From positions 229,354,539 to 229,418,538 of the forward strand of contig NC_066581.1 of NCBI RefSeq assembly GCF_024323335.1: 64,000 bases of DNA, in the 5' to 3' direction. Every line of letters starts with the position of its first letter. Positions within the stretch are counted from its first letter, which is position 1. Positions 43,336-56,444 of the stretch are shown in pieces. Under the pieces are notes generated by a model. The model saw nothing but the letters and a program-made list of their open reading frames with translations. It ran no database searches and had not been told where the DNA came from. The position numbers and the translations under genes are program-made. The stretch comes from Lathyrus oleraceus (Eukaryota > Streptophyta > Magnoliopsida > Fabales > Fabaceae).

Positions 43336-46300
43336 TGTAGCGGTAAATTCATGACCATTAAGCTATGGATAAACTTAACGTCAATTAAACCAGAGTCGCC
43401 ACCGCGCTTTTATTGTTTCCAAGGAAAAAGGGAAAAGTACGAACAAAACGCAAAGATAAGAAGTTTTCAAATTAAAACTAATAAAATGCTAGAGATTACA
43501 GGTAAGGGGGTTGGTTACACAAAGGGAAGGTGTTAGCACCCAAAGTGTCCTAGGTACTCCTAGTGAGCCCTTTTTTGTGTGTACATGTGTTTTGGTATAA
43601 AATGATGTTTGTAATAAATAGAATGTGGGGATGAGAAAAGAATTCATTAATTATATTTTTGTGTTTGACAAGACCTTCGGACTTGTGCCTACGTACCAAC
43701 ATAAAATGAGGGATCAAAACCTCGTAGTTCATGGTAACAATTTCAAAGTGAATGGGTTGCTTTTAACAAAAGTTTAAGTTTAACAAAGGCACAAAAGGCC
43801 TAAAAAGGTTTGAATGAGTGTTAGTTATTTTTGTCTTCTAAAATTTTAAGTCAAGTATAGTTAAGTTTATTTACAAATTGGATTAAGAAAAGAGTTTGAA
43901 AATACAATGGCATAAGGTCAAAGTTTCTAATTTGCAATAAAGTCTAAGTTTAGAAAACACAAGCAAAGAAGATTTTTCAAAGGAGGGAGAGATTTGAAAT
44001 TAAAGAAGTGGGAGGAGATGAAGAGACTAATCCTAAGCAAAAATTAAAAGTTAAGAGTTGAAAAGATCTTACCAGTGGGATACAATCCAATAGACAAGAA
44101 TGTCATATAGCAACCCAATTTCCCTTAGACTTTAGAATCAAGAAATATCAATACACACAATAGCAAGGTGAAGAGCAATGCATCAAATAAAGATAGCCAC
44201 ATCCAAGCATAGCAACTCCATGATCTCTTTATAATCTCGCATGTACCAGATGACATACTCCTTGAATGACTCAGAGATAGGCATTAGACACAAGTTTAAA
44301 GTAACAACTTCATCAATACCATGTAGTATATGAACTCAAAAGGGGTCTCAATACTTGCATAAGATGAAAGTTCAATTCCTAATGACTGGCTTCAGAAAAG
44401 TTAGCATTGGCTAAGTCCTTTTGCATAGGGAATGTTGCCTAATTCTAAGTCCAATGTCTCAGATCAAATCCAACAGTCCACACAAATCTTTTTTTAGAGT
44501 TTTTGTTGTTATTATGTACATTAAGGTCAAAAGACCACAAACACAAACAAAATACACAAACAAGTATATACAATCACAATATAATCACAAGATATGGCTC
44601 AAGTGAGCAAAGTGAAAATGACATTAAAGTAAACAAGTTAAATGGTATGAATAATGGCAAATGAATAAAGACTTGAATTTAAAGTGAAAAAGGTAAATGG
44701 TTTGAAATTAAAAAATAGTCAAATGTTAGTTGATTAGAAGTTAGTATTGTTTTTGCTTTTCAATTGTTTAAGTCATTCTTTGGAGAAGACTCAACCCTCT
44801 ATTCACAAGCATGGATCCTTGAACCAAGATATTTTCCAAAGGAAGGAAAAAAGGCCAAGTTTCCACATAATACCATGAAAGGAGGGAGACTTACAATCTC
44901 ACTTACTAGAATGTTGTGCTTTTTGGGTCAAAATTTAGCATTATGTTAAGCAATCGTAACTGGACTTATGTAGAAGTCACAACTATTTGAGGCTGGGCAA
45001 TAGAAATTTTAGTGTTAATACATGTTAGAGATATGGTATTATGAATCATACTCTTAAAACATATCACACTTAAAAGAAAATGGCAAAAGGGTGGACCTAA
45101 TCTCATCTATACTTATGTTGATTTTGCAATCGACTAGCCTTAGGATATAGAGATATCATAGGTCAATGAAAGGGATAGGGATAGAATGAGATTAAGATGA
45201 AGAGGGAGGGAGAATGAGATCAACACAAATTGGTCAAACGATGACTTTTATCAAATTAAAATTATTCATTCATTTTGGGAGATGAAATATATATTTCATC
45301 AATCCCCTAAATTAAATAATTTTAATCCAACAAAGTCAAATCAACCTTAACCAAGGCCCAGCAATAAGAGTCAAACTTAACAAGTCAATAAAAGTAGCTC
45401 AACACAATTTATTTACAATTAAACAAATAAAAATAAATTAAAAATACATTAAATTAAATTATGGTTGGTCAAAATCCTAAAACCCCTTTAAAACACTAAA
45501 TAAATAGCAAAGAGATTTATCATAGGTTAAACAAGGTCAAAGGACCTTGGAGAAAAAATTTCATTATTTTTAGAAACTTAAAAGTATTTTTAAACAATTA
45601 AAAATATGCACAAAAACAATTAAATCATAAAAAATATTAATATTGATCCAAAAAAAAATTTAATTCATAAAATGAAAGAGAAAAATATTTGAGAATTTTT
45701 GGTGAAAGTCCCATATTTTTTGGATCAATATTAAAATTAATATGAATTAATAAAAATAAGTCAATTAAAATAAAAATCAGAAAATGCAAAAATACGTGGA
45801 CTACTTGATTTCCCTCATTAACTAAGGTGGCAGATCAAGTGGATCAGAGCGTGCGTTTCATGATGCTCCCTAGTCAATGTGCCACATGCGTGGTAATCAA
45901 TTTGGACGCTCAAGATTAAAACAAAATAGAAGGATCATGTGGTCTGGAGACACGCCAATGCATCGCCGGAGCCAGAGCTCCGGTCTTCTTCTCCGGTGGA
46001 CCTCACCGGACTGGTCCAGCCTCAACCATCATCAAAATGAAAAAGGAGGACATGAATTTAAAGTAAAAATGCTCAGGAGCTCGAATCTGGCCTCAATTTC
46101 ACCTAACTCCAAGTATATTGAAAGATACAGAGAGTTGAATTTTGAGGATCATGATCTGAGTTGCTTCGATTTGACCTCAAAGCAACTCAATCTTGTTGCC
46201 TACATTGGTAAGACTTAAGACAACAAAATATAATCAAGAATAATGGAGAATTGAGTGAGAATCGAAGAGATGAAAAATTCAGAAATTCACCTTCACTGCA

Positions 46301-49300
46301 GGTTCAGATGGACACGATCTTGCTCTCAATTGTGCTTGGCCTTGCTCTGGATGCTTGATGGAGTGTTAATGGATCAAGAAAGAAGCAGGACTCTTGGAGT
46401 TTTGAATCTCAAAATAGTGGAAGATTCAAACTCGATTTTCAATGAAAATCCTCAAGGTTATCCTTTGAGTATGGAGATTTAGGGTTGTAGCTTCAAAGCT
46501 GGCACGCAAGGGTCCTTAATTATGAGCATATACACTTCTATTTATAGCCAAAGCCTTTGATATTTGCACACTTCATTCAAACTTTCAAAAATAGAAAAAT
46601 GCCTTGCATGGATGCATGGGCGTGTGATAGGCCCATGTAATGATGCATTCAGGTCTAAAATCATGTGCATGCAATGCTGAAGTCATGTTAACAAGCCATG
46701 CATTCGTGTGTGGAAAGTGGAAGTTCAAATATTCCAAATGGTCATCCAACTTTAAGCCATACGCAAGTCACTCATACTTTGTCCAAATGGGATGAATTTG
46801 GAGTTTTTGGAAAGGTTAGATCAAGAGGAACAAATTTTATGTTGGACACTTTTCCATTTGAAGCTTGGATCATGATGAATTTTGAGATGGAAATTTGGAA
46901 AATCAAACATATCAAAAACAATTCTAAGTACCAAGCCATATGTTCATTTCTTCCACCTTGAGTAACTTTTTCTATGGGCTTCAAATGAGAAAAGTTCCTT
47001 CATAAAAGTTGTATCTCTCTCAAAGTCCTTAAATGTGGTCACAAATTTGACCTCATTTGGATTTAGCATGAAGGAGTTATGCATTTTAGAAGTTGAGGAA
47101 AATCACTTGTTCAATGGTATTGGCCCAAAATGACCTATAATGTTTCCTCATATCACATGCATTTAAAAGTTGAATTTGCTCTTCCTCCAAACATCAAAGT
47201 TTAATTAGACATCTTGAATTTGACTTTGCAACTTGAATAGCTTTCATCTCATAAAAATTGAGCAAGTTATGGTCTTGGGAAGTTGACTTCCAAATTAGGG
47301 TTTAGACAAAATGACCTATAATCTTTCACCATAAAAAATGAATTTCCAAGAAAAACTAGATCTATACTTCAACATGAAAGTTGTTTGGAATGTCATTTAG
47401 AGTAACCTTTCTCTTAGAATCATTTTCATATGACAAACATTGTAGGAGATAGGGTCTAGGGAACCCCAGTTTTGATCAGTTGAATTCCTTTGGTCAACCA
47501 CCATGAACCAACTTGCTAGCTTTCTATTCTCTTGTATTTTGGAACTCATTGGGGATCATATATGCATAATATGATGAAATTTGAAGTATCCCTTTAAATA
47601 TTTGATCAATTGGTGAAGAAGATTGTTGAAGAAGTTACACAAGATACCCAGATGAATTAGGATTTCCAAGGCAAACCAACTCCAAACTCTTGATGATTTC
47701 TTGATCAAAATAACATGTGAAGATCATGGGGATTCATATATGATACTTATATCCATATTAAACCACTTCTTGATTGAGCTCCTTTCAATGAGGGTCTTAA
47801 ATCCTAGATGTGAGCTTGATAGAGCATAGGTGAGCATATGTACTACCTACAAAAGAGTTAAACTATACAATGACATATCTTTGGTATTTGGGTTAGTAAA
47901 AGAAAGACAAATGAAGTATGATACAATCAAATGTGCTTTGTGATCTCTCACAATGCAAACCCAATGAATGAGGGGTAAGGAGGATGCTAGGTGTGATCCC
48001 AATGCTAATGTTGTTGGTGTAAGCCCTAGAGGCCAATACTTTTGGTACTTGTATCGAATTATTTATTAATAATAAAAGGATTTTTCTTTATTATGTTTGT
48101 TTAATAAAGTCTCTAGAATAGTTAGTCCGTTTAATGTATCAAGTGTGACTTAATCATGAGATCACATTAAACATAAGGACATTATTCTTAAAGTATCCGT
48201 AGTCGAGCTTTATTGTGAAGTGGGATAACATTAAAACATTAAGACTATTATGTATATGGACTGATGATCACATCTCATGGATCATGGATAAGGAGTTATC
48301 AAGTCTTAAACATAAGTATGAATATTGAGAGTAATATTTATACTGGATTGACCCGCTATGAGAATACTATATAGAATGTTATGCTAAGTGTCATAAGTTA
48401 TTATCATGGTGATAATGGTGTATACCATCCTTTGACGTGAAACCACTATGGACCCTAGATGTATAGTCGAGTGCATTATTGCTGATCAAACGTTGTCCGT
48501 AACTAGATGACCATAAAGACAGTTGATGGATACTCCACGAAGCATGCTGAGGGACATGAGTGACCTAGATGGAATTCGCCTATCCTGCGTAACAGGATAA
48601 ATGTCTACGGGGCCAATATTGAAGTGGACAAGGATGACACGGTCTATGCCTTGTGTTCAATATAGACATAGGGACAAAAGGGTAATTGTACACCTAAGTA
48701 TTATCACAAAAGGATTTGTCAGATCACGTGACATTTTTGTGTCTTGGGTAGCAGTGATGTGTTGTTAGATACCGCTCACTATTTATTATGTTAAATACGT
48801 GATTTAATATAATTGTCAATGCCGCGAAAACCTACAGGGTCACACACAAAAGGACGGATTGATGAGAGATAAAGTAACTAAGGAACACCATAAGGTACGA
48901 TGCACTTAAGTGAATTGTAGAACATCGTAAGGTATGGTGTACTTAACTAGAATACGAAATATGGTAAGGTACCACGCGCTTAAGTGATTTTGGCATATTA
49001 TAAGATATGGGCCACATACACTTAAGTGGACTTTTTAGCTTGCAGCCCACACAAGTGGTTCTATAATTAGAACCCTTGTGCAGAAGCATTTGTGAAGTTG
49101 TAATTTCGTTTCTCTCTCTCTCTCTCTCTCACTTAAAACCTTCATTCGTAGCAGCTAGCACTGAGATTGAAGGAATCCGTTCGTGTGGACTGAGTAGAGG
49201 CGTTGTCACTGTTCAACCTTCGTGATCGCTCCGTAGATCTGCATCAAAGGTTTCAATCGCCATAAGAGGTAACGATTCTATCACTGATCATGCCCATTCG

Positions 49301-49419
49301 TAAGGATCACTAAAGGAGAATTTTTTTAAATTCCGCTGCATTTTGGATCGCCATTCTCCTTCAAATGCATATGATGAGAATAGCATGAGGGATCTTAGGG
49401 TCAAAATTGGGGTCTTATA
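43336..49419 (-). mobile_element. Ogre-type solo LTR splitting a copia element
   Basis: Flanked by a perfect ATGGG duplication (43331-43335 and 49420-49424). In sense direction (from 49419) it opens TATAAGACCCCAATTTTG, with the expected TGTAAG changed by one base, and ends CCGCTACA. Near 43390-43560 it has the conserved block GAGTCGCCACCGCGC and GGGAAGGTGTTAGCACCC of Ogre-type LTRs. Length without the nested copia LTR is about 4.7 kb. There are no retrotransposon domains inside. Plus-strand frames (44421-44606, 45877-46218, 46255-46482, 46698-46961) have no recognisable product. Confidence 0.88.
48012..49363 (+). mobile_element. Copia-type solo LTR nested in the Ogre-type solo LTR
   Basis: 1352 bp, opening TGTTGGTGTAAGCCC and ending CATTCTCCTTCA. 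The flanks are AATGT (48007-48011) and AATGC (49364-49368), a 5-bp duplication with one mismatch. Removing it restores continuity with the related LTR end at 2150-2190. It contains a (TC)n run near 49112-49130. The last 690 bp recur in inverted orientation at 56158-56871. The 1.35-kb LTR type suggests a copia family, but no internal region is present to prove it. Confidence 0.78.
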
Positions 49420-49424
49420 ATGGG

Positions 49425-51469
49425 TCTTCAGACTTTCAACAAGTTCAATCACCCATAGCTTCATACTTAATGTTGTTTCTACCCAAGTCTAACTCCACTT
49501 CTCACTTAGGTCAAGCCACACCTAGTTAGGTGCCTCAAACTATCCAAACACATCATAATGATGCAGACATAACTACCTTATTTATATACCATTATACATT
49601 ATCTGCTGCACAAAACCAACAAACAACTTCTAGAGACACTCAATCAGTATCTCTTCTCATGTGTCAGGAACTTTTCAATTTACACCTAGTCCCTCCACTC
49701 CACCTGTCACATCTTAGTCATCAATTGTGTTTGTTGCACTTATTAGACAACAACCCTGCCACAACATCACATAATTATCAAACCTATTTTGGCACCAACA
49801 TTTCTGAGTCACTCTTACCATCTTTCCACACTTAAATTAATGAGGCCCCACTTCTAGTTAATGATAATCCCATGCTCACTAGATCTCAGACGGGGAAATC
49901 CAGACCAAAGGCCTTCGTAATTCATTCAGAACCTACCACAACAAAGCAAGCCTTAACTCAAAAGAAGTATTTTCAAGCAATGAAAACTGAATATGAGTCA
50001 CTTATAAATAATGGTACTTGGGTCTTGACAATTCTACCACCAAATAGGAAGCCAATAGAATGTAAGCGGGTTTACAAAGTTAAAGATAATGCATATGGGA
50101 GTATCAACAAGTATAAAGCACAACTTATGGCTAAGGTCTTTCATCAACAACATATATTCAATTTCCATGAGACATTCTCTCTAGTTGTGAAACCTACCAC
50201 TATCATAATCATACTCACACTCGAAATCACTTGTAAGTTGGAAGTACTATAAGTAGATATCAACAGCGCCTTTCTGAATGGTGATCTCCAAGAGGAGGAT
50301 TACATGCAATAACAACCGGGGTTCCAACTTCACCTTATTTTTCCAATTGAATAAATTTATATATGGGTTTAAATAAATGCCTCGTTCATGGTATAAAATG
50401 ATACATCAAGCTTTATTGCGGTTTGGTTTCATCTCAAGTCAATGTGATCACTCTCTTTTTTCTACCATCATCACAATGTCATTATGTATGCATTAATGTA
50501 TGTAGATGATATCTTGCTCAAAGGATCATCGTCATCTATACTTTATAAACTCATTGATAGGATCCACACGACATTTTCACTTAAGAAGTTAGGCATTCTT
50601 AAATATTTCCTTGGAATTGAGGTTCATCATCAGCGTAGTGAAGCTATTCTTCTTACTCAATCGAAATACATCAGGGATTTGCTTGCTAAGGTTAACATGA
50701 CTAGAGCCAAATGTGTGAGCACTCCTATGTTCAACCTTGTAAACTAAGTAAACATAAAGATGACAAGCTTATTGATCACTTCCTTTACAAATCCACAGTT
50801 GAAGTATTACAATATGTCACCTTAACTTAACCTGACATAGCTTTTTGTGTAAATAAAGCATGTCAATACATGGTTGGCCCTCTTGACTCTCATTGGAGTG
50901 TGGTAAAATGCATGTTAAGATACCTCATCGGCACAAGCTCACATGACCTACTTCTAGCACTAACATCATACTTGCACGAACTCTCACTAAGAGCATATAA
51001 CGACTCAGACTAGGCAAGTGGTCTCGATGACAGGCGCTCAATTTCAGGCTCATGTGTGTTTCTTGGGCCTAATCTTATAGGTTGGATTTCCATGAAGCAA
51101 TTGTTAGTGGCTCGTTCTAGCACGGAGGCAGAATATCGCGCATTGGCTCACACAACCTCTAAAATCTTGTGGATTGAGTCAGTCCTGCAAGAGCTTTATG
51201 TCCGTCATCTTCTACCAACTCTTCTTTTGATAACCTTAGTGTTATCATGCTTTCACAAACCCGATATTGCATGCTAGAACCAAACACATTGAGTTCGATA
51301 TCCATTTTGTTAGAGAAAGAGTTGCTACTAACAAACTTCATATCCAACATGTTCCAGCTCAAGCTCATATTGCAAACATCCTTTCAAAACCATTATCAAC
51401 TAATTCTTTTTATTCATTTTAGAGACACTCAAAAAATCTTACTTAAGCCATCATGAGGTTGAGAGGAAG
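49425..51469 (+). pseudogene. pol: Broken copia RT and RNase H
   Basis: Continuation of 42756-43335 on the plus strand. 49872-50252 reads MLTRSQTGKSRPKAF, MKTEYESLINNGTW and NKYKAQLMAKVFHQQ (RT N-terminal part). 50484-50747 has MYVDDILLKGSSSS (intact YVDD) and YFLGIEVHH. 51056-51277 has ARSSTEAEYRALAHTTS (RNase H). Stops and frameshifts between these parts make it non-functional. A linker without clear motifs occupies 49425-49870. Confidence 0.85.
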
Positions 51470-51700
51470 TATTAGAGAATTATTAGTTAGTTATGATATG
51501 TGGTGGTTAGAAAGTTAGTTATATTAGTTTTACATGAATATCTAACTCCTAATACTTACATGCAATGTATAAATATAGAAGTTGTAGGCTTCATTCAAAT
51601 ATTAAGAGCTATATTTATTACAAGCAAAGCTTGATTCATCTCTCATACTTTTTTTTCATAAATTCGTTCATCTTCATCATGAGAAGTTTCTCATCTAACA
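51470..51700 (+). repeat. 3' LTR of the split copia element
   Basis: About 231 bp after a purine tract (TGAGGTTGAGAGGAAG, 51454-51469). It opens TATTAGAGAATTATTAG and ends CTAACA, with a TATA-like TATAAATATAG at 51569-51579. The first base pair TA in place of TG is probably a mutation. No 5' LTR is present. Confidence 0.6.
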
Positions 51701-51730
51701 ATAGATGTCATAAATTAAATACTCACTGAT

Positions 51731-51865
<135 letters not shown>

Positions 51866-52151
51866 CTAAAAAAAAAGTGAAGGTCATTCACCTAAAAGAA
51901 TTTCCACAATAGAACAATGCATCTATTGCCATGTGGAATCCACATTGTTCATGCATACACACGCAAAACAAATAAGAATATCCAATGCCTTGCGTATTAT
52001 TAATCATTAATCATATTACTAAAAGAAGGTCACGTGTGAGGTTGATGATGAGATCAATTCTCACACGCTTCAAAAATTATCAAAAAAGTTGCTCTAATTG
52101 GAGTTTTGAGGACAATTCTCATACAACATCTTTATATGTGAAGTGGAGGCC

Positions 52152-52159
52152 TATAAATA
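52152..52159 (+). promoter_or_regulatory. TATA box of the WAT1-related gene
   Basis: TATAAATA, 73 bp before the ATG at 52232. The intervening sequence is A/C-rich (ACAACACAATCAAATTC) like a plant 5' UTR and has no earlier in-frame ATG. Confidence 0.7.
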
Positions 52160-52231
52160 CAATAGAAGGCATTACGTTTAACAGATAGGAAACACAACAC
52201 AATCAAATTCAAGTGTTCTTCTCTTCAAAAA

Positions 52232-53878
52232 ATGGAAGGAGATAAATGTTGTTCAAGTTTATTTCAAAGGTGCAAGCCTTACATAGCTATGATTTGTCTG
52301 CAATTTGGTTTTGCTGGTATGAATATAATAACAAAGGTATCACTCAACCGTGGAATGAGTCACTATGTTCTTGTTGTTTATAGACACGCTTTTGCTACCG
52401 CAGCTATTGCTCCATTTGCTATAGTTCTTGAGAGGTATATATATCCATCATTCATTCTGACTGATTTTTTGTTTGAGAAAACCACTTTCTGATCATTTCT
52501 TCTTTCTTGACATTGGCAGGAAGATAAGGCCAAGGATTTCATTTCTTATGTTCATGCAAATGTTCGTCTTGGGACTCCTCGGGTTAGTACTTTTCTCGCT
52601 CGGTTCATCTGAATTGCGACTTCAAAAAATCCAAAAATGTTCTAAACTTAGTTATTTTTATTTTGTTTAGACCTGTGATTGATCAGAATCTATACTATGC
52701 TGGGTTGAAATTCACATCTCCAACATACTCATGTGCTATTAGCAATATTCTTCCTGCTATGACATTTGTAATGGCTGTTATTTTCAGGTATATTTTTACA
52801 TAAACAATAAGCTAATGATATATTCTCTTCCTATATGATATATCTTCCTTTATGTTTTTGGTATTAAATGTGTTATTTTCTCTACTTTTGATAAACTAGG
52901 ATGGAGAAATTGGACATGAGAAAATTAAGATGCCAAGTAAAAGTGATTGGAACTGTAATCACAGTTGCCGGGGCCATGTTAATGACATTATACAAAGGAC
53001 AAGTTATTAATATATTGGGATCTCAATACATGCATCATCCAAGAAATTATGTAGCTGAAAACAATACTGATTCTGGTGAAAAGGATTGGATTAAAGGTTC
53101 AATTCTCCTCATAATTGCCACCTTTTCTTGGTCTTCTTTCTTCATCCTTCAGGCAGTTACATTAAGGAAATATGCGGCACAGCTTTCACTGACCGCCATA
53201 GTATGTTTCTTGGGCACACTTCAATCAATTGCTGTTACATTTGTTATGGAGAGTAAACCAAATGTTTGGAACATTGGTTGGGACATGAATTTGTTAGCCG
53301 CGGCATATGCTGTAAGTGTCTCCCCTAATATCTAGATAGATCTTTTGTTATGTTTATTGTGGATACAATTAACTAATGGATGTAAACATTGATGAACAAA
53401 CAGGGTATAATATCATCAGGTCTTACATATTATGTTCAAGGGATTGTGATGCAAAAGAAAGGGCCAGTTTTTGTCACTGCTTTCAGTCCTTTGATGATGA
53501 TCATTGTAGCTATCATGGGCACTTTCATCCTGGCAGAAAAATTATATCTTGGAGGGTAAGTATAGTTTTTTTTATTTTCTTTTTTTGGTAAGTAATTTGG
53601 TTTCGTTATTGATTGATTTTATTTAATGTTTTATTTGCAGTGTTGTTGGAGCAACTTTGATCGTAATAGGACTTTACTCGGTTCTATGGGGAAAAAACAA
53701 AGAAAACAAAGAGATTGAAGCAGAGACTACAATCACAGAAGGAACAAAGTGTTGTGTAGAAAATGGAGGATTGAAAACAGTGATTGAAGAAGGTGTTGAA
53801 ATAAATGACATTGAGATGCAAAAGGATGAACCTACTAAAGTTTTAAGGGTCACAATTATTAGTGCTCCAAAACTTTAA
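52232..53878 (+). CDS. WAT1-related (nodulin MtN21/EamA-like) transporter
   Basis: Six exons by GT-AG boundaries that keep the frame: 52232-52434, 52520-52582, 52671-52787, 52900-53311, 53404-53555 and 53641-53878; 394 codons. The protein is a multi-pass membrane protein with two EamA halves (about residues 17-150 and 190-330). Family landmarks are KPYIAMICLQFGFAGMNI near the N-terminus, VYRHAFAT, PVIDQNLYYAGL, RMEKLDMR and MTLYKG in the first half, and GSILLIIATFSWSSFFILQ, YVQGIVMQKKGPVF and WGKNKE in the second. The C-terminal tail is hydrophilic and acidic. Length matches the usual 360-400 residues. Family members sit in plasma membrane or tonoplast and move auxin, amino acids or similar small molecules; the substrate here cannot be told. 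All splice sites and the frame look intact, so the gene may be functional, although retrotransposon relics lie on both sides. Confidence 0.93.
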
Positions 53879-54855
53879 ACGTGTAGTGTAGATATTTTAG
53901 GAATAACAAAAAAAAGTGCAATGAAAAAAAGGGTCACGTAGAGTTGAGAAATTGGGAAGGGTTTTGTTTTGTGTACCTTCTTTATCTTCTTCATCATCAC
54001 CACTACCTTTCTTTGGAAAACTTTGGTAAAGCATTTTTGGTGGTTGATTAGGACCATTAATTAGTGTGGGCCCGGTTGTTGATAATGTAGATTAATTAAA
54101 TTTTGCATACTTTGTTCAAAAGGAAAATATATTGCCAAACTCTTGTACAATTTGTAATGTTGGATAATCATTTGAGTATGTCGACCTTATTTTCAAAAAC
54201 ATATTCTCTCCTATTTCATAATATAAGCATCCAACGTGATACAAATACTATATATGTAGTATAGTATATAATTACATCACAAAATCCAATCCAAGTGATG
54301 CTACTATATGAGAATTTTTAACCACTCAAAGATGCAGATTTGCATTTGCCACAAAGTGTTTACCACATATTCTTATTCTTAAAACTCTTATAAAATACAA
54401 ATCCTTTACATACAGTGCACAAACATGTGTCAATTATGTAGCAGTTGTTTTATAATTTTTAATTTGAACATTGAATTTTCATTTATACAATACATTTGTG
54501 CGGGTCTATAGTTCAATCAAATCTTATACTAAACATTTGTGTGGATATATTAGTGAAATAGTTAATTTTCCAAATATACTATATCTGTGTGAGTATATTA
54601 TTCAGTTAATTAGTTTGTAACTAAGGAAGTTAGTAGCTTAAATTAACTATAGTTAGTTAGGTTGATTGGTTGTTTAACCAACAATCTATATAAAATGTTG
54701 TAAATTATGTTTTGAGAATAAAAATAAAATATATAACAATTGTTGCAACATTAATTAGTTAGTGTCGAAGGGAAACACGAGAGAATTGTGAGGGGATCAT
54801 TGAATTGGAAAATACTTAGTCAAATTGTGAATTTTTCAAGGGCCCTTGCTGCTGA
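53879..54855. other. Downstream of the host gene, with LTR-like sequence
   Basis: AT-rich, no coding frame. 54580-54760 resembles the U3/R part of a short copia LTR: a TATA-like TATATAAAAT at 54687 follows a GTTAGTTAGGTTGATTGG stretch. This would be the 5' LTR of the gag relic that follows, but clear ends were not found. Confidence 0.4.
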
Positions 54856-55380
54856 TATGAATACAAATGGTGGCTTTTCTTCTAACATCTTGATTATATA
54901 TAGAAATCATTGGAAGTCTTAATGAACCATTGTTGGAACTCAAGATGTGTTGAAGATTTTTGCAAGATGGCTATGAAGAATTGGGAGTAGAATCCACAAT
55001 TGCACAAAGGGTCACATTCAAAAATTTGAACAAGAAAGATCACAAGGCTTTGTTCTATATTTAAAAAAATATGAATGTTTATCATTTTGAAAATATTTCA
55101 AAGGTCTCAAAATCAAAGGAGGTCTGAGATATCCTAGAGAAGTACTATGATGGTGGAGAAAAAGTGAAGCAAGTGAAGTTTCCATCTTTAAGGAGGAAAC
55201 ACTAGTTGATGCAAAGAGAAGATGCTCAAAAGATAAATAGTTACTTTTCTAAATTGATTTAAGTGGTGAATCAAATGAAGTAATGTGGTAATACTATCAA
55301 AAATCAATAAATGATGAGAAAATAATGAGATATCTGACTTCAAGAAACACTTGAAATGCCTTATTGACACCCGTCTACTG
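54856..55380 (+). pseudogene. gag: Broken copia gag
   Basis: Plus-strand pieces in shifting frames read NTNGGFSSNI, NWESRIHNCTKG, then remains recognisable at nucleotide level as the gag core: AAGATCACAAGGCTTTG (KDHKAL), TCTCAAAATCAAAGGAGG and GAGAAGTACTATGATGG (EKYYDGG), GAAAAAGTGAAGCAAGTG (EKVKQV). It is the same UBN2-type gag domain as at 35701-30936 but a different copy. Multiple frameshifts and stops; nothing of pol follows. Confidence 0.65.
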
Positions 55381-56157
55381 ATGGATGTCTGTACCAGAAA
55401 AAGTTAGGAAGATTATTTTTGGTAAGTCTTGAATGCTCTTTTGGCTTCTTTTCCTTTGACTTACTTATTATGAAATTATTTTAGTAATGACTGCATGTAG
55501 ATTCAATGAAGGATGAGGAAGCTCTCCATATTTTAAGATGGGGAATCTGGTCGTGCAAACTGAAGCGTGACCTTCAACTACTTCACAACAGGTTGGTGCT
55601 TCTCCACCCATAAAATATTATAGGAATATTGTTGCTTTGAACGCATCCCGATAATTGTTACATGTTTCGGGTCTTCTGACCTTTGTTCCGTTGATAGGGT
55701 CGGATCCACACCTTTCTAAGGAACGACAGTTTCTACCTTCAAATGAGAACTGCTCATACTTAGTCAATATTTATGGGCTTTCCTTGGAGGAAGAATTGGA
55801 GAATCTGGCGTGTTACACTCGACGCACATTTGCTGCTTTGGCCATTGGAGGTGCTGGTCACTAGGACGCTCTCTAGTTTGACTGACATCGTAAAGAGAAA
55901 CGAAGGTTGGACGAAAGTGTTTGTAGCCTGATGCTTCGGATGGACACATACTAGCAAGAAATACATATAGCTTCCGCTTCTCTTATCGGGGTAGGTGATG
56001 CTCTTCTCCCCCTAAATCTTCTTGGTTCCCTATCCAACCAGGTTACTTTATCAATGAGGGGTGTAGAGATGAAGGACAAGTCTCTGGCTTATATCCAGGC
56101 TACTTTGACGTCTGCTCATCCATCTCTTTTGGAGGTTCAAAGAGATATGGATGTTCT
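55381..56157 (+). other. Unidentified stretch with short open frames
   Basis: Two plus-strand frames stand out for their codon-like composition: 55655-55864 (SNENCSYLVNIYGLSLEEEL, then ACYTRRTFAALAIGGAGH) and 56054-56239 (EMKDKSLAYIQATLTSAHPS). Both look like broken parts of a retroelement protein, but I do not recognise the family. No start, splice sites or promoter support an intact gene. Confidence 0.35.
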
Positions 56158-56385
56158 TGAAGGAGAACGGCGATCCAAAATGCAACGGAAATTAAAATTT
56201 TCTCCTTTAGTGATCCTTACGAATGGGCATGATCAGTGATAGAAAGGTTACCTCTTGTGACGATTGAAACCTTTAATGCAGATCTACGAAGCGATCACGA
56301 ACGTTGAACGATGACAACGCCTCTACTCAGTCCACATGAACGGATTCCTTCAATCTCAGTGCTAGCTGCTACGAATGAAGGCTTT

Positions 56386-56444
<59 letters not shown>

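Noticed and set aside
52901..53335. A separate 144-residue membrane protein
   Set aside because: It is exon 4 of the WAT1-related gene read on into intron 4; GT-AG boundaries on both sides restore the full protein.
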